Below, one piece after another: positions 1-10,935 of a stretch of DNA of 55,406 nucleotides. A model generated the notes under the pieces. That model had not been told where the DNA came from. It worked only from the letters and a program-made list of their open reading frames with translations, and ran no database searches. Source of the stretch: Ettlia oleoabundans (lineage: Eukaryota > Chlorophyta > Chlorophyceae > Chlamydomonadales). Both the position numbers and the translations under genes were made by a program. The first letter of the stretch is position 1. Every line of letters starts with the position of its first letter. Where the stretch lies: positions 721-56,126 of the forward strand of contig JAAMXP010001603.1 in NCBI GenBank assembly GCA_019693395.1, written 5' to 3'.

Positions 1-193
1 GGCGCGCCTTGGCAGGGGGGCCGGGAGGAACTGCAACTCTGGGGTTGGGATTTGGTGAGAATCAGATCGGTATCCATCACAAACAGGATGTGGCGAAGCA
101 CTTAAGAGCATCTGTGGCGAGTTGGTTTGCTCGGTGCATTTGCATTGATCCTGAACTAGCGCTCCTACTTCGTAGCTCTGATGGGGGAACCTC

Positions 194-288
194 CCTGCAC
201 TTTCTACCCTGCCCTGCACTTTCTACCCTGCCCTGCACTTTCTACCCTGCCCTGCACTTTCTACCCTGCCCTGCACTTTCTACCCTGC
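194..288. repeat. 19-bp minisatellite, five copies, running into a 3' splice site
   Basis: Five perfect head-to-tail copies of CCTGCACTTTCTACCCTGC occupy 194-288. The last copy continues straight into AG at 289-290, the acceptor of the exon starting at 291. The repeat therefore supplies the pyrimidine-rich tract and most of the acceptor. Confidence 0.95.
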
Positions 289-290
289 AG

Positions 291-2827
291 GCGCTCTTGT
301 TCCCTCAGCACATCACCAAGCTGGGCACAGTAAGGCTGGATGACCCCAGCAATTTGACCGTGGAGCAGGTGGGTTGGGTGCTCTGGGGTGGGTGGGTGGG
401 TGGGTGGGTGAGGTGAGGTGAGGTGAGGTGAGGTGAGGTGAGGTGGGGGTCTGGTGTGACCCCGTTGGCTGGAGAGGCGAGTGGGTTTGGTGCGTGACCC
501 TGCCTGGCTGCCTTGCTGCCTGCTGCTTGGCTGGCTGGGTTCTGGTTGGGGAGGAGGCATGTGGGCGAAATGGCAGCTTGCCTTCCCGTCCAGCTGGGTA
601 TATGACGATGGCTGGGGGACCCTGGCAATCACAGACAACAAGTTTGTGTGGGTGGGTGGGGCTAGCTGGCAGTAGGGTGTTGGTGGGCTGGTGGGTGTGC
701 CTTTTAGTTTTGAGCTCAAATACGACCATAAATCTGCGTCTCATAAGGCTAGTTTCTGCACTTGCCCTCTTTGGTGCAACACATGCATGCCGTCCACCCA
801 CAAGCCTCACTGCTGCCTGCCCACCTCCGCGCTTTCCTTGTCCCTTCGCTCCTCCTTCCCCACAGCGAGCCCCTGCACCTATCTACCACTACTCGCCTTT
901 CACTATCCGCCCTTCTTCCCGTGCTTTCTTCCCGTCCGCAGCAAGACCTGGATCACTGGCAGGACATCCTGCGCCGGCTGCACTGCCGCCCCGAGCAGCT
1001 GCAAAAAATCGTGGCGGGACACCAGCGGTACATGGATCGCATGGGACCCGTACTGCAGGAGCGAAAAGGTGGGGGAGGGATAAGAGATTTACGAGAGGTT
1101 TCAAGGGGTCCTCATTGCAAGTTGGTGTAGCAGTTGGCATTGGACTGGCCGATGGCTGTGCCTGTACTGCCTATGGTCGTACATAGCGGACCTGGGCCAT
1201 GAGGGATGGCAGGTGGATGGGATTAGCAGGCACTCAGGTGTTGGCCAGTGGCAGTTGGTCCCATGTAGCACACCGCTGCTCAATATCGCACCAAGTTCTG
1301 TGTCTGTCATGCTGGTGGTGCGGTACAAAGCACCCAATCCTGAATGTCCTGGATTTGCCAGGTGATTCAACACCACCTCCTGCGCACTCAGTGCTTTGAC
1401 TGCACCAACAAGCATTCTTCCTACTATTCTTTGAACAACTTCTCTTCCTTCTGCAGAGGCGCTAGCTGAGGTGCAGCGGTTGAGCGAGTACCAGGCGGAG
1501 ATAGCGTGGGTGGCGTCCGCACAGGTAAGAGGCTGGACTGGCATGAACAGCTGGGTGCTGGGTGCTGGGCACTGCCGTGTGTTGCACAGATTGGGGGGTA
1601 AAAGGCGTTTGGCCATACAAGCCTTGTTGTTGATTAGTTGAGTGCAGGGCACTGCTGTTGCTCCGGCTGCCAAGATATTGCCCGTCACATCATCTAGGTC
1701 TTGTTGTTGATCCCCACTCCCCTCTCTGGCAGCCTTTCTGGCAGCGCTGAACCCTGGCAGGCCGCCTGGTTACCTGCAGGGGTTGGTCCTGTTCTGAGAG
1801 AGGTCTCACCCTTGCTCCCGCCCTGTGGGGCCGCGTCTTATCCTGCCACCAACATTTGCATTATATGGCTGGCTCGCCAAATCTCACTAACCGCATGCCA
1901 CCCGTGCCGCCACCTGCCTGCCTGCAGGAGTTTGTTCAGAGCGCCACGCAATTCAGCGAGGCCACCGGCCTGGTGATGCAGACAGTCAGCGCACAGCACG
2001 CTGCTAATTGTGAGCTCCTCATAGGTGGGTGGGCAGGGACGCACCGGTTGGGTAGCAGTGTGGGAAGGAGTAGCACAAAGGGAGGCTTGTCGCTATTGGC
2101 TCGCTCGCCACTGGGAGCTACTCATAGGTGCGTGCTGGCAGGCCGGTGCCAGTGTTGCGGAGCATCGTGCGGTATCAGGAATGGGTGGATGGTACGCAGT
2201 AGTGTGGAGTTGCGGTTGAGGTGAAAGCATCTGCCGCACGGAACAATCTTCTGCCACTGCTGATGCATCGCCCCGCGTCTCCCTCATCATCCCCCGCTTC
2301 TGCTACTATTTGATCCATGCTGCTCAATTGTTCAAACCGCCTCCACCCCTCACCCACTTATCCTGCCACGTGATGTGTCTGCTGATTTCGCAATCTGCTT
2401 CGCCCGCCCCTGCCTGCAGCCGTCATCTATGCACTCACATTTCCTGTGCAGCGGCCACAGCTGTTCGTGCTGTCCTGGCCTTACTTTCCACAGCTGGAGG
2501 TGGGTGCTGGCCTAGGCCACTCTGCTAGCTGGACAACAGCATGACAAGTCTCCCGGTATGGGTGCTTGCGTGTTGCCGCGGCTCGCAGCGTTATTCCCTG
2601 CTGCCTGAATGCTTCGGCAGCGCCGATCCTATATCTGCTGCTCCACGCTTTCACCACGCAAATAAGCTTCCTCATGCTGCTGCGCCTCTGCCCAGCTGCC
2701 AGCTGTTCTTGACCCAATCAAACCCCCTCTGCTGCAGTTGCTGGGGCGTGCGGCAGCGCTGGAGCTTGGGTTGGACATTTCTGACTACCCCACTAGCAGT
2801 GCCAATGCCGGGGCTTTGCAGAGCTGA
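291..2827 (+). CDS. 3' part of a bZIP-type regulator-like gene (six exons, 5' end outside window)
   Basis: Exons 291-368, 942-1068, 1457-1524, 1928-2024, 2420-2499 and 2738-2827 (stop TGA). All five junction phases agree and give 179 residues. The peptide is helical: a segment with HWQDILRRLHCRPEQLQKI, then ERKEALAEVQRLSEYQAEI, and a C-terminal stretch with FPVQRPQLFVLSWPYFPQLE. From memory this order (LTxEQ, W..L..L..xPEQ, coiled coil, then a P-L/V-Q-R...PFFP motif) resembles the region that follows the basic leucine zipper in chlorophyte bZIP proteins. The zipper itself would lie upstream of the window, so the DNA-binding role is inference. A possible further exon end lies near position 54. 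Other helical proteins could look alike. Confidence 0.5.
386..445. repeat. GGGT / AGGTG microsatellite just after a 5' splice site
   Basis: The intron starting at 369 opens with GTGGGT. A GGGT-type run (386-410) follows, then seven exact AGGTG copies (411-445). Each copy contains a donor-like AG|GTGAGG. Confidence 0.9.
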
Positions 2828-3475
2828 GGCTGGCCAGAGGCAGTACACCCCACAGGCATGCAGATTGAATCTGTATCTTTTGCTGCCATCTACATCGTAT
2901 GCTGTTTCTTGCTATTCTGTGTTGGGCCTCCTGCGCTTCGGCACATTCAGCAACCATGCGGCATTTCTTGCGTTGTTTTTCGTAATAGCCTTGCATGTCC
3001 TACGGCATGCGCTGGTATTGCGAGAGGTTGAACCTGATATACTTAATCACAAGTGTCAAATTCAGGCGTAGGGTGTCAGTTTTGAGGTTTAAGGCGCCAT
3101 GAGAATGGACAGACGCCGCGCTGCCCTGCTGGCACAACTCCCCCTGCTGGCTACACCACCGCCCATGCCAGGCACGCAGCGTCCTACTTGGCGCTCTACG
3201 AGCTCAATCATCAAATTCGTCATCGGAGCTGAGATTGGTCCGCTACTCATTTTGAAGGTTTACAAAATCAGCGCCAGCAACTGTCGGTGGCAGTCGCTGA
3301 GAGTGATCAGCGCTGCCGAGACGCCATATCCCCTGAGGAACAACATGCTATGCTTAGATTGTTTTTTGGACCATCGAACACTGGGGAGAGGTATGTTTGC
3401 GGCGCGCGAAGGATGTCCAAGTGGTTGGGTGCACACACCTAAGCTTGCAGCTCGTTTGCCCGGGCTAAATCAGGG
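2828..3475. other. Stretch without a supported gene
   Basis: Downstream of the TGA at 2827. A hydrophobic open frame overlaps the last exon and its 3' flank but has no sensible start or splice context. Around 3160-3235 another frame reads AASYLALYELNHQIRHR and stops, perhaps a relic. I saw no clear TGTAA signal. Confidence 0.5.
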
Positions 3476-3493
3476 GTGAACAGGCTGACATGC

Positions 3494-4990
3494 ATGCCCC
3501 GAATCCACCAACCGCCGGAGCGCGGTCCGCGGTCTGGAGGGCTAAGCGATCAAGTCGTGTTAGCCGCCGCTGGACGCCATCGCCGCCCTACGCATGCCCC
3601 TGCCTCAAGAAGTGTTTCTGCTCTCAACAGCCCTGTTGCCCCACTGCTTATCAAAGTGCAGCGCGGCGCGTTCTCTTCTTTCCGGTGTGCTGCCGTGGCG
3701 GCTGCACCTTCCCTGCGGTTCGGGCCAGGCCATGAGGCTGCCGCGGGTGCGGCAACAGCCACGGATGCGCTTTGCGGCAACGGCCCTTTGGGTGCTTTAT
3801 GGCATGCACTGCTGAATGACAATGCTGCACTGGCTGCTCAGCTGATTGACAGCATTCAGGCCAGCGAGTCAGATCAAGCGGCTCAGCTGACAGATGCACG
3901 GGGCCCTTATGGGCTGACGCTGCTGCACGCCGCTGCTATTGGTGGGTGCACACCAGCCTGCCGTTGCTGGCTGCGGCGGGTGTGCCAGTTAACGCAGAGC
4001 TGAGAGATGGATGCATCGCTTTGGACGAACTCAGGGATTTCCTGGAAGAGGGAGGCTTGCCATATTAGACGTCGGCACATGCATCCCAATCAATAACTGT
4101 ACTGCGCTGGACCTAGCTGCCTGGTGGGTGCACCCATTGTCCCAGCCCTGCCTGTGCCAGTGCGGGCATGTGCAGTACGCGTGCAGCACTGAGCACTGCC
4201 GCCATCTTCATTCATCCAAAGTGGCTTCAACGTGCCTTTCTTGGTTGACCAGTGTTTCCGCGCGTTGCAAACCCATCCAACTGCTGGCTGCAGCCAGCTC
4301 GATATAGCAGCAGTAGGTGAGCTGCTGGGTGCTGACCCATCTGCTGGTAGGTTCTCCAGAATGACCAATGCAGAACAGTTCAAGCGGGCTTCATCAAGCG
4401 CTGACAGCACGACAACTGCTCAGCTGGCGGCGCTGCTCCTTCATGGCGGTGCAGACTGCCTGTATCGCAGGAAAGACTCCAAAGCAGAGTTCAGCTTGCT
4501 GGCCTTCTTTATGGCAGCTAGCGCAGGTCATGACAAAGGCTTGGAGGTTGTGAGTGCCTGCCTGGAGCACCTTGACCATCAGCGCCTGCATGGAAAGCTG
4601 GCTCTGGGCAGCAAACAGGAGGCGGTGCAGCTGCTGAAAGCAGCAGCGTGGGATGATCAACCAGCCCTGGTCAGACACATTGTCAGCTGGCTTGAGAACC
4701 CAGAGCTAGTGGATACCACAGAAGACACAGCAGAGTTTGAGACGCAGCTGTTGCAGGCCGTGTATGATGCGCTTCTGTTCGGCGGCGGGGCGCAGGGTCG
4801 AAAACTTGCCCGCTGCGTGGCTGGCCAAGATGTTGAAGATGGTGGACGCGGTGGACATCAAGGACCAAGCCTGCGTTGCGAAGACTGACGCGTGCATCGT
4901 AACAGCCCTGCCAGAAGGTCATCGAGCAACTCGATTCGTCTTTTGCATGCGAGGATCAGCTGACTACTACGCAAGCTTAGGAACACAGTG
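3494..4990 (+). CDS. Ankyrin-repeat-like protein, copy 1 (probably damaged)
   Basis: Starts at the ATG at 3494. The first exon (to about 3941, donor GTGGGT) has a basic, Ala-rich N-terminus and an ankyrin-like GPYGLTLLHAAAIG. An exon ending at 4123 reads NNCTALDLAA; it joins in phase to the exon starting at 4294, giving TALDLAACQLDIAAVGELLG, an ankyrin helix pair. The third exon continues with LLLHGGADCLY and helical repeats to about 4790. The ankyrin turn LLAAAGVPVNAELRDG at 3965-4015 lies in another frame from HAAAIG, and the frame also changes near 4790, so I suspect frameshifts or unresolved introns. Ankyrin repeats mediate protein binding; no partner can be named. A decayed paralogue follows at 5.56-8.58 kb. 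Confidence 0.45.
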
Positions 4991-5039
4991 ACCCAGTCTT
5001 GTTCGAAACGCGCGCAAGCCCTTGTTCGTGCCTCGAAAC

Positions 5040-5085
5040 GTTACATCAGTTGTTTGACAGTGATTGATGTAACGATTGATGTAAC
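5040..5085. repeat. Short inverted and direct repeat
   Basis: GTTACATCA (5040-5048) is the inverse complement of TGATGTAAC at 5065-5073 and again at 5077-5085. The last two are direct copies 12 bases apart. It lies in the gap between the two ankyrin copies. Its role is unknown: hairpin, protein-binding site or remnant of a small transposon. Confidence 0.6.
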
Positions 5086-5132
5086 AATTGGTATTTGCAA
5101 AAAGGATGGTGTGCTAGGGTCGGCGTCTTGGG

Positions 5133-5483
5133 TCAGCGTCTCGGGCGTGCGCGCCTTTCAGAGGCTCTGCGAGCGCGAGCGCTTGGAGCCTTCCAACCAC
5201 GGTGCGCGCGGTCTACTTTCATGCCGGGGAATCGCTCGATGATGCTTTGGTACATGACAGGGTGCTGATGAGCAATCCAGCAGAGGTTCGAGTACCCTTG
5301 ATGCCGCTCACGTAAAGCTCCGACAATGACCTCCGGTTTTAACCGGTCTAGCACCGACTCGATCACCCACATAGGAACTTCAAAGGCCGCCAGCTCTGAT
5401 ATCGAGTCGCCGAGTGTCTTCATGTCAGGAAAGTGTAGCAGTTCCATTCCATGCAAGTAAGAGGCGCCATTAAGTCCATGCAC
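5133..5483 (-). CDS. Hypothetical 116-aa protein or gene fragment
   Basis: Open frame from ATG (5483-5481) to a stop at 5133. The middle reads as a natural mixed helical protein, for example WVIESVLDRLKPEVIVGALR and GYSNLCWIAHQHPVMYQSII. The last 25 residues are Arg/Ala-rich. It sits opposite in strand to the ankyrin copies on both sides. I do not recognise a family. It may be a single-exon gene, an exon of a longer minus-strand gene, or a relic. Confidence 0.35.
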   Translation of the reverse strand: MHGLNGASYLHGMELLHFPDMKTLGDSISELAAFEVPMWVIESVLDRLKPEVIVGALRERHQGYSNLCWIAHQHPVMYQSIIERFPGMKVDRAHRGWKAPSARARRASERRARPRR

Positions 5484-7117
5484 TGCGATGGACCTGGCTG
5501 CAAGCTAGGTCCACCAAGGTTGGCGTACATCTGCCCAATCTGCTGAACTGGGCCTTGCCATGTACAGCAGCATACACTCGCTCCAGCGACTCGTCGGTCG
5601 TGATATGTCGACTCCTGCTTTCTTGCAACTCCTCTGCAGCGAGCTGAGACTAGAAGTGGTGCAAGAGATGCTTGATCTTGGGGCCGATCCATGCATTGGC
5701 AAGTTTGCCGAAACAAAGCTAGGCTCGCTTCCACATCTTGTGATCCTAGGTGAAGAGAGGTCAGCCATCCCGCAGCTGGCCAGCCTTCTGCTACATGGTG
5801 GGGCAGATTGCCTAAAGCGCTCGCATTACCGCCCGTCGGGCTTCTGCTTGCTGTCGTTCTTTGTGGCAGACAGTGAAGGGCGACAGGAAGGCCGCAAGGT
5901 AGTATAGGCCTGCTTCGAGCACATGGAACGGCATGGAGCGGCAGGCTGGAGTGCTGCGGCTTGGTGACAGACAGCAGGCTTTCCAGCTGTTCACGGCAGC
6001 AATTTGGGCGGCCCACCCTGCTCTCCTCAACCATGCCATCAGCTGGCTGGAAGAGGTTGAAGGAAAGACAGGACAACCTGGTGATGGAATGCACCAAGCA
6101 ATGTTCATTGAGGTGCTCTACGCCATTAACAGCCGTATGGGTGACAGGACCCTGCCGGTGCTACTTGGCAGCCAAGCAGCTTGCGGCGGCAGGATGCTTC
6201 GATAGCTGGCTGGGTTTTGCGGCTCGCTCCGACTTGCGCGATTTTGCAGTGCCACTGATGAATAGTGCGGGGCGCACACTTGCCAGCTGAAGTTCTGCTC
6301 AGAGCTGTGGAGGCGCTGTGTCCGCTGAAGCTGCGCTCATTGCTGGCATGCTCGTTGCCTGCCATGCCCACCGAGCAAGTGTGCATAGCTGGGTCAGTTC
6401 AACGGCTACACCTGCCCATTTCACCGCGCCTTCTGCACTCTGGTGAGTCCCAGAACTTCAACTGCCTGCACCAAAGTTGTAGCATGGTTTACTCAAGCTG
6501 TGTGTTGCATTGCTTGTCAGCAGCTGAGCTGCGCTGACCTGCGCAGCAGCACACCCCTACATGCACAGCAACATGCATCTGTTATCATTCAGGCAGCCGA
6601 GAGGTTCTCAAGCTGCTGGCAGCTATCTCGTTGCTGCCTTTTGCAGTCTGGACGCAACACAGATGTATGGTCTGCCGATCGGCACGAGGGACGGCTTGCG
6701 CAGGTGCTAGAAATGCTGCGGGGCGCAGGCTACCGTCCCACTGTGTACCGCAACGTAGTCCCGCCGCCCTTCCTCGACCTCGGCACTGCAATGGTGGAAG
6801 TGCTGGATCCTTTTGAGGTGGATCCGATGTACAACGGACACCAAATGCAGGGTGCTCCTGCTTCCAAAATCACAGGTACGGGGCTCCTACAGCTGGCCAA
6901 AGGGCGCAATTAGTGCCTTGTTGACAGAGCTCCCAGCTTGGCTTGACTGGCTGCCAGATACCAGCTGTTTGACACAGCAAGGAGCGCGGGCCGCATTGTT
7001 GGCAGACGAACTTGCAATGCTGTTTGTTGAAGTGCCGAACGATTCATGTGACCTTGCCTGTTTTTACTCAACCATCCCTGCAGGCTGGTGTTTGTGGCTC
7101 GTGGCGGCAGCTGGAGC

Positions 7118-7130
7118 CCCGCCACCCACC
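7118..7130. repeat. Target-site duplication, left copy
   Basis: CCCGCCACCCACC, identical to 8396-8408. The two copies flank the retrotransposon fragment exactly. Confidence 0.85.
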
Positions 7131-8395
7131 CAAAAAAAAAGAAGAAAAACGAATACGCCCTTGGGCGTGGGTTGAGGAAGCCAGCAGAGGAACGGCCCTA
7201 GGGCCGCCTCCTGCCGGCTACCATGGTGGGTAGGTAGGATGGGCCGGCGGCTTCAGCCCACCCCTTTTCTCCCCCAGCCGGGGCGTTCAAGCCGCCGGCG
7301 CGCCAGGCTGATGTCGTATACTGCATTTACTGCCATTGTGTGTAGCTGGGTCAGCAGACTTTTGCCTTGCCGTGGGCTAAGCCCCACTTTTCCAATGCCT
7401 TGAGCCCGCTGAGGTATACTGCGCCACATGCCCCTAGCACTATCACGTGTGGCGTATCATCCACAGCCCAGCCAGCGAGTTTCAGTGCTTCCATGAGGGC
7501 CGTGTGCTGCTGGATTTTGTCGGCCACCCTCTCCCTCCATATGGTGTCCGAGGCATACCCAACCTCCACCACTTGGATCTTGTAGTTTGCCTTTTGGCTA
7601 TTGCATGTTGGACCTGCTCGGCTGTCGGTTGAGGCGGTAGACCGTGTATGCGCAATATATTTGGCCTCATCTTTTCCAGCTCTTCATCATCGACTATGTG
7701 AGCTGGCAGCATCCAGTTGGGCAGGCGCTTAGAGTCAGCAGCATGGCTTTCCAGTTCAGAGAGCGGGCAGGCATCCATAATGGTGTATGTGGCACCTGTG
7801 CGGGTGCATCGTTACAAGGCCTTGTTTATCTGTTGCACGGCTTGATCGTGACGTTTGATGTGCATGGCATGCATTTGTGTGTGCTTGCAGTGGAGCAGGA
7901 TGTGGCCACTGGAGTCCTGCTCTCCGCATAGTGGGCAGAGGCTGTTGGTTGCTGGTGCCTGCCCCCGTCTGCCTAGCAGGTAAGGACACCTCTGAGGTAT
8001 GCTAGTTTTTTTGTTCCAGAACAGCCCTGTCCTGTGCTTCAGCACGGCACGTACCGCGCCCATGCTGACGTTTTGGCTGTGCCACATGGCATTGCTCTGT
8101 GGTCCCAGTGCCCGGTCACCTTCCAAGCCAGCGTACATCCGGGTTGTGGCGGATGCATGTACCCCTATCTTGCTGGTGCCTAGTTTGGTGCTTTCGTGTA
8201 CTGCTGTGCGCAGGGCACTGTTCAGATTGGACACCGCCCATGGCGTCTCATTGGCTTCGTTCTCTGCCTGAATCCCAGCTGGTGACGGCTGGGCAGTTTG
8301 CTGCGGGAACGCCGGTCGCCATCGGCCCCCAAAGGGGGTGTGGGTGGGGGTTACAAAGTCATGCTCAGCATTAGTTTCTGCAGCTTCTTTAGCTG
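7131..8395 (-). mobile_element. 5'-truncated non-LTR retrotransposon (LINE), degenerate
   Basis: On the minus strand, from about 8330 down to 7351, lies the C-terminal part of a LINE reverse transcriptase polyprotein. It includes NSLCPLCGEQDSSGHILLHC, a CCHC knuckle typical of the region after the RT domain, then an adjacent domain with VVEVGYASDTIWRERVADKI and KLAGWAVDDTPHVIVLGACG, ending KAKVC. No RT active-site block is present, so the copy is 5'-truncated. A stop (TAA, 7814-7812) follows QQINKAL and a frameshift occurs near 7565, so it is inactive. About 220 bases of 3' flank end in a homopolymer-rich tract (A9 on the plus strand at 7132-7140). The 13-bp duplication on both sides indicates insertion by target-primed reverse transcription. 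Clade not assigned (L1- or Dualen-like possible). Confidence 0.85.
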
Positions 8396-8408
8396 CCCGC
8401 CACCCACC
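8396..8408. repeat. Target-site duplication, right copy
   Basis: CCCGCCACCCACC, identical to 7118-7130. Confidence 0.85.
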
Positions 8409-8580
8409 ACCACTGGCCTGATTCCTTCCAGGCAGCCGCCCGCACCCTGCTGCTTCCCGCTTTCACTTTCGCGACTCGGAGGGGCAGGTCGGCAGCATTG
8501 GCCTGCTGCCAGGTGACGTGGTGCTGCGCGTGTTGGAGCTGGCGGCAGCACCCCTGTCAGCCTGGATGCCTTTGTGACAG

Positions 8581-9322
8581 CGGAGTAAGCCTGGGCGATC
8601 AGTCAGTGCAAGAAAGGTGAAATAGGCGGGTGCATCACGGCTCGTCTGCATAGCATCGCTGTAGAATTAAGGTCGAACATGCATATTGTAGGTGTAGCTG
8701 ATGTCAACAGCTGTGTTTAGGTGAAGTACAGTCTTTCGTGAAAGGTTAGTGTTTAGTGAACAATTCTGTGAATGTGTAACATAAGTTCAACAACTCAACA
8801 AGACTTGGTAAAACGTAGGCGATTGATGCTACACAGAAAACTGGCAAGCAGGGAAGGTACCAACCTAAACAACAATGTCGGCGGGTGGTGCATGTTAGCA
8901 TGGGTTCACCAAACCGCACTTACTAATTAGTGGCTAATTTGCTTTCAACCACCAGGCACCAGCCGTGCAACATGTATCGCAATAGCACTTGTACACCAGC
9001 CACCCAGACCAATGGCAAATGGCGCCAGCGGAGAATTGCCCCATCTGCTTCGCTGCGGAGCTCCATGCACAGCGGCAGGGTGGGTGTTGCTGGGCCGCCG
9101 CCAGCTGTTGCACAGCAGTGCAATGACGGCCGCGCCCTCCTCCGGCTGCTCCCTTCTCCGGCTGAGCCCATTAAGTCAGCACGGCACGTGCCGGCACCAG
9201 CATGCTACATCCCCCGGTGGCACATCGCTAACCCTTTTGCCAGATTTGCTTGCTTCCCCGGGCTGCTCCCTCCCTTGGGCAAGACAGTACGGCGGTCCTG
9301 TAAAGCCAGCTGGCTTCTTGAC
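8581..9322. other. Gap between ankyrin relic and SET gene, no supported gene
   Basis: The part 8650-8930 is relatively AT-rich. Around 8930-9170 both strands hold open frames rich in Cys and Ala, possibly a last minus-strand exon of the SET gene, but no splice pair fixes it. Confidence 0.4.
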
Positions 9323-10744
9323 CTGTGCCGCCCGTGCCATGTACTCCTCATGCGCCCGCTGCAGCTGCCGCGTACCCACTGGCCAGTACCGCTCCCCGTA
9401 GCTGAGCATCAGCTCTTGCAGCGGGCAGGAGCGAGCACCCAGAACATAAGTCATCAACACGTGAGGGCGGCGCCCCTGGGGATCCCAAACCACCTGCAAG
9501 ACACAGTTGTAGTGTTTATAGAAGGGCATGGCAGCCGTCTCACTTTGGCATCCATCCACCCGCCAGCGCAGCGAGATCAAGGTTAAATTGGGATCTGTGT
9601 TGAGGCAACGGCAGGATATAGCTGCGCACACGCAACGAAGCCGACCTGCCATCGAGATATTTACAGCGGTGTGCCATGCTGTGGCTGTTGCAAGAAGCTG
9701 GAAAATACATGAACTGAGGCTTTCCAGATTCTTGTTGGCACTGCTGCCACGTTTCATCTCACCTCTGCATTGATGCTAGGCTTGCTGTACTTGGTGCCAA
9801 AGCCATCGTTGGCAAAGGCCAGCTCATTCCTGATCTCTGTGGCATCCACGCACAGGTCTGGACCACGGTACCGCCAATTGACGCCAGCTGGCGTGGCGGG
9901 CACACCGCTGCGCCGCCTTCCGGCCCGCTGGGAGCGGTTTTCGCTTCCACTCAAGTAGGAGCTGCTACTCAATGGGGACTGGGAGGAGGAAGCTGGCTCA
10001 GAGTCTTGCAGTTAGGGGCCAATACAGCGGCCTTCCATGTCCATAGGTACGACTGCAACAGGAATGTAGCGGCGTATTGGGGAACATACGGGGTGCGACG
10101 CTCAAGCAGCAAGCTTGGGTGGTAGCAGGCCAGGAACGCCAAGCAGTTTTCATGTGCAGAGCTCAGCCATGCAGAACAGGAGCTTCGATTGTCGGGTATT
10201 CGCCAAAGGGGGTGGTGGGAGGCAGACTGCCAATGTAGGAGGCATACAGCATACAGGGCGGCAACCTACCAGCTGACACCCCTCCTGGTCCGCATCATCC
10301 GTTGTCATCACATGCCCCACATACGCTCCTAGCACGTCGCCGCTGTCCAACTGCGGGCGGTCTGCCGGCGGCGCATTCAGGCTCCGGGCAGGGAGATGCG
10401 GCGGTGTGAGCAGCCTGCGAGCATTGGGATAGAAGGTTCTGCCCCTCTTATAAGTAGTGCACGTCTGAAATGTGTGCTGGCGCTCGCCGACAGACCTCTT
10501 AGTCAGATTGCTTGCTTCCCCGGGCTGCTCTCTTCTTCTGGGCGGGACGGTATGCCCTACTGCCGACAGACAGCTCAGCAAGACCACAGGCTGCCCAAAA
10601 GGCAGGCTCTTGCCCCAAGCACCCAACCTGCCTGACGCGGTGAAGGCGCCACAAGACGTCGCACACCACCGCCTTGGGCACCGTGCCGTCTTCTAGCCGC
10701 CTCCTTTCTTCCTGTGGCAGGCAAGAAAGAACGCCCAGCGCATA
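9323..10744 (-). CDS. SET-domain protein, catalytic block (unit A, partial gene)
   Basis: Four exons in transcript order: 10744-10632, 10414-10270, 9927-9763 and 9493-9323. Phases close if the first intron uses a GC donor. The second exon has GDVLGAYVGHVMTT (SET start, G.vlG.Y.G). The third has YRGPDLCVDATEIRNELAFA, the counterpart of the DA...gN..RF.N core. The fourth has LGARSCPLQELMLSYGERYW, the closing I..GEEL...YGe.YW motif. SET domains transfer methyl groups from S-adenosylmethionine to lysines, usually of histones; the target here cannot be inferred. The usual NHS/NHSC reads FANDGFG, as in some divergent SET proteins, so activity is uncertain. The segment belongs to a longer minus-strand gene reaching towards 16.7 kb. 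The true 3' end is not resolved. Confidence 0.65.
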
Positions 10745-10935
10745 CTGAGCATTCGGCGTCAAAAAACTCGTTGATTTCTTGACAAAGACACAGACACAAA
10801 GAGAGGTCGTGGTGTAGCAACTGGTAAATGCCCGAACTGTGAAACGGACAGGCTGCACACCGCCGAGGCATGCCTGGAACAAAAACTTCAGAAACTCTGT
10901 CGTTAACATCTGAATTACTCCATATCGGCCTACCT

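Larger units (their letters stand above)
5560..8580 (+). pseudogene. Ankyrin-repeat-like protein, copy 2, disrupted
   Basis: Paralogue of the copy at 3.5-5 kb: LASLLLHGGADCLKRS here matches LAALLLHGGADCLYRR there, and LNHAISWLEEVEG matches VRHIVSWLENPEL. Lesions: an in-frame TAG (5905-5907) after GRKVV, a frameshift within about 50 bases, a further shift near 6130, and a retrotransposon at 7131-8395. An exon near 6650-6892 reads EGRLAQVLEMLRGAGYRPT. If the insertion and one target duplicate are removed, the host reads LVFVARGGSWSPATHHHWPD then SFQAAARTLLL, then (after one more frameshift) GLLPGDVVLRVLELAAAPLS. From memory this order (W.P..H..WP..F..A..TLLL followed by an F-box-like helix) is common at the C-terminus of chlorophyte ankyrin-like proteins. 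Confidence 0.65.

Noticed and set aside
2541..3071. Hydrophobic open frame downstream of the bZIP-like gene
   Set aside because: It overlaps the real last exon in another frame and has no splice or start support.
9240..10540. Similar GCTTGCTTCCCCGGGCTGCT stretches near 9250 and 10510 as a mobile element
   Set aside because: About 25-40 bases only, in two introns of the same gene; a small local duplication is enough to explain it.
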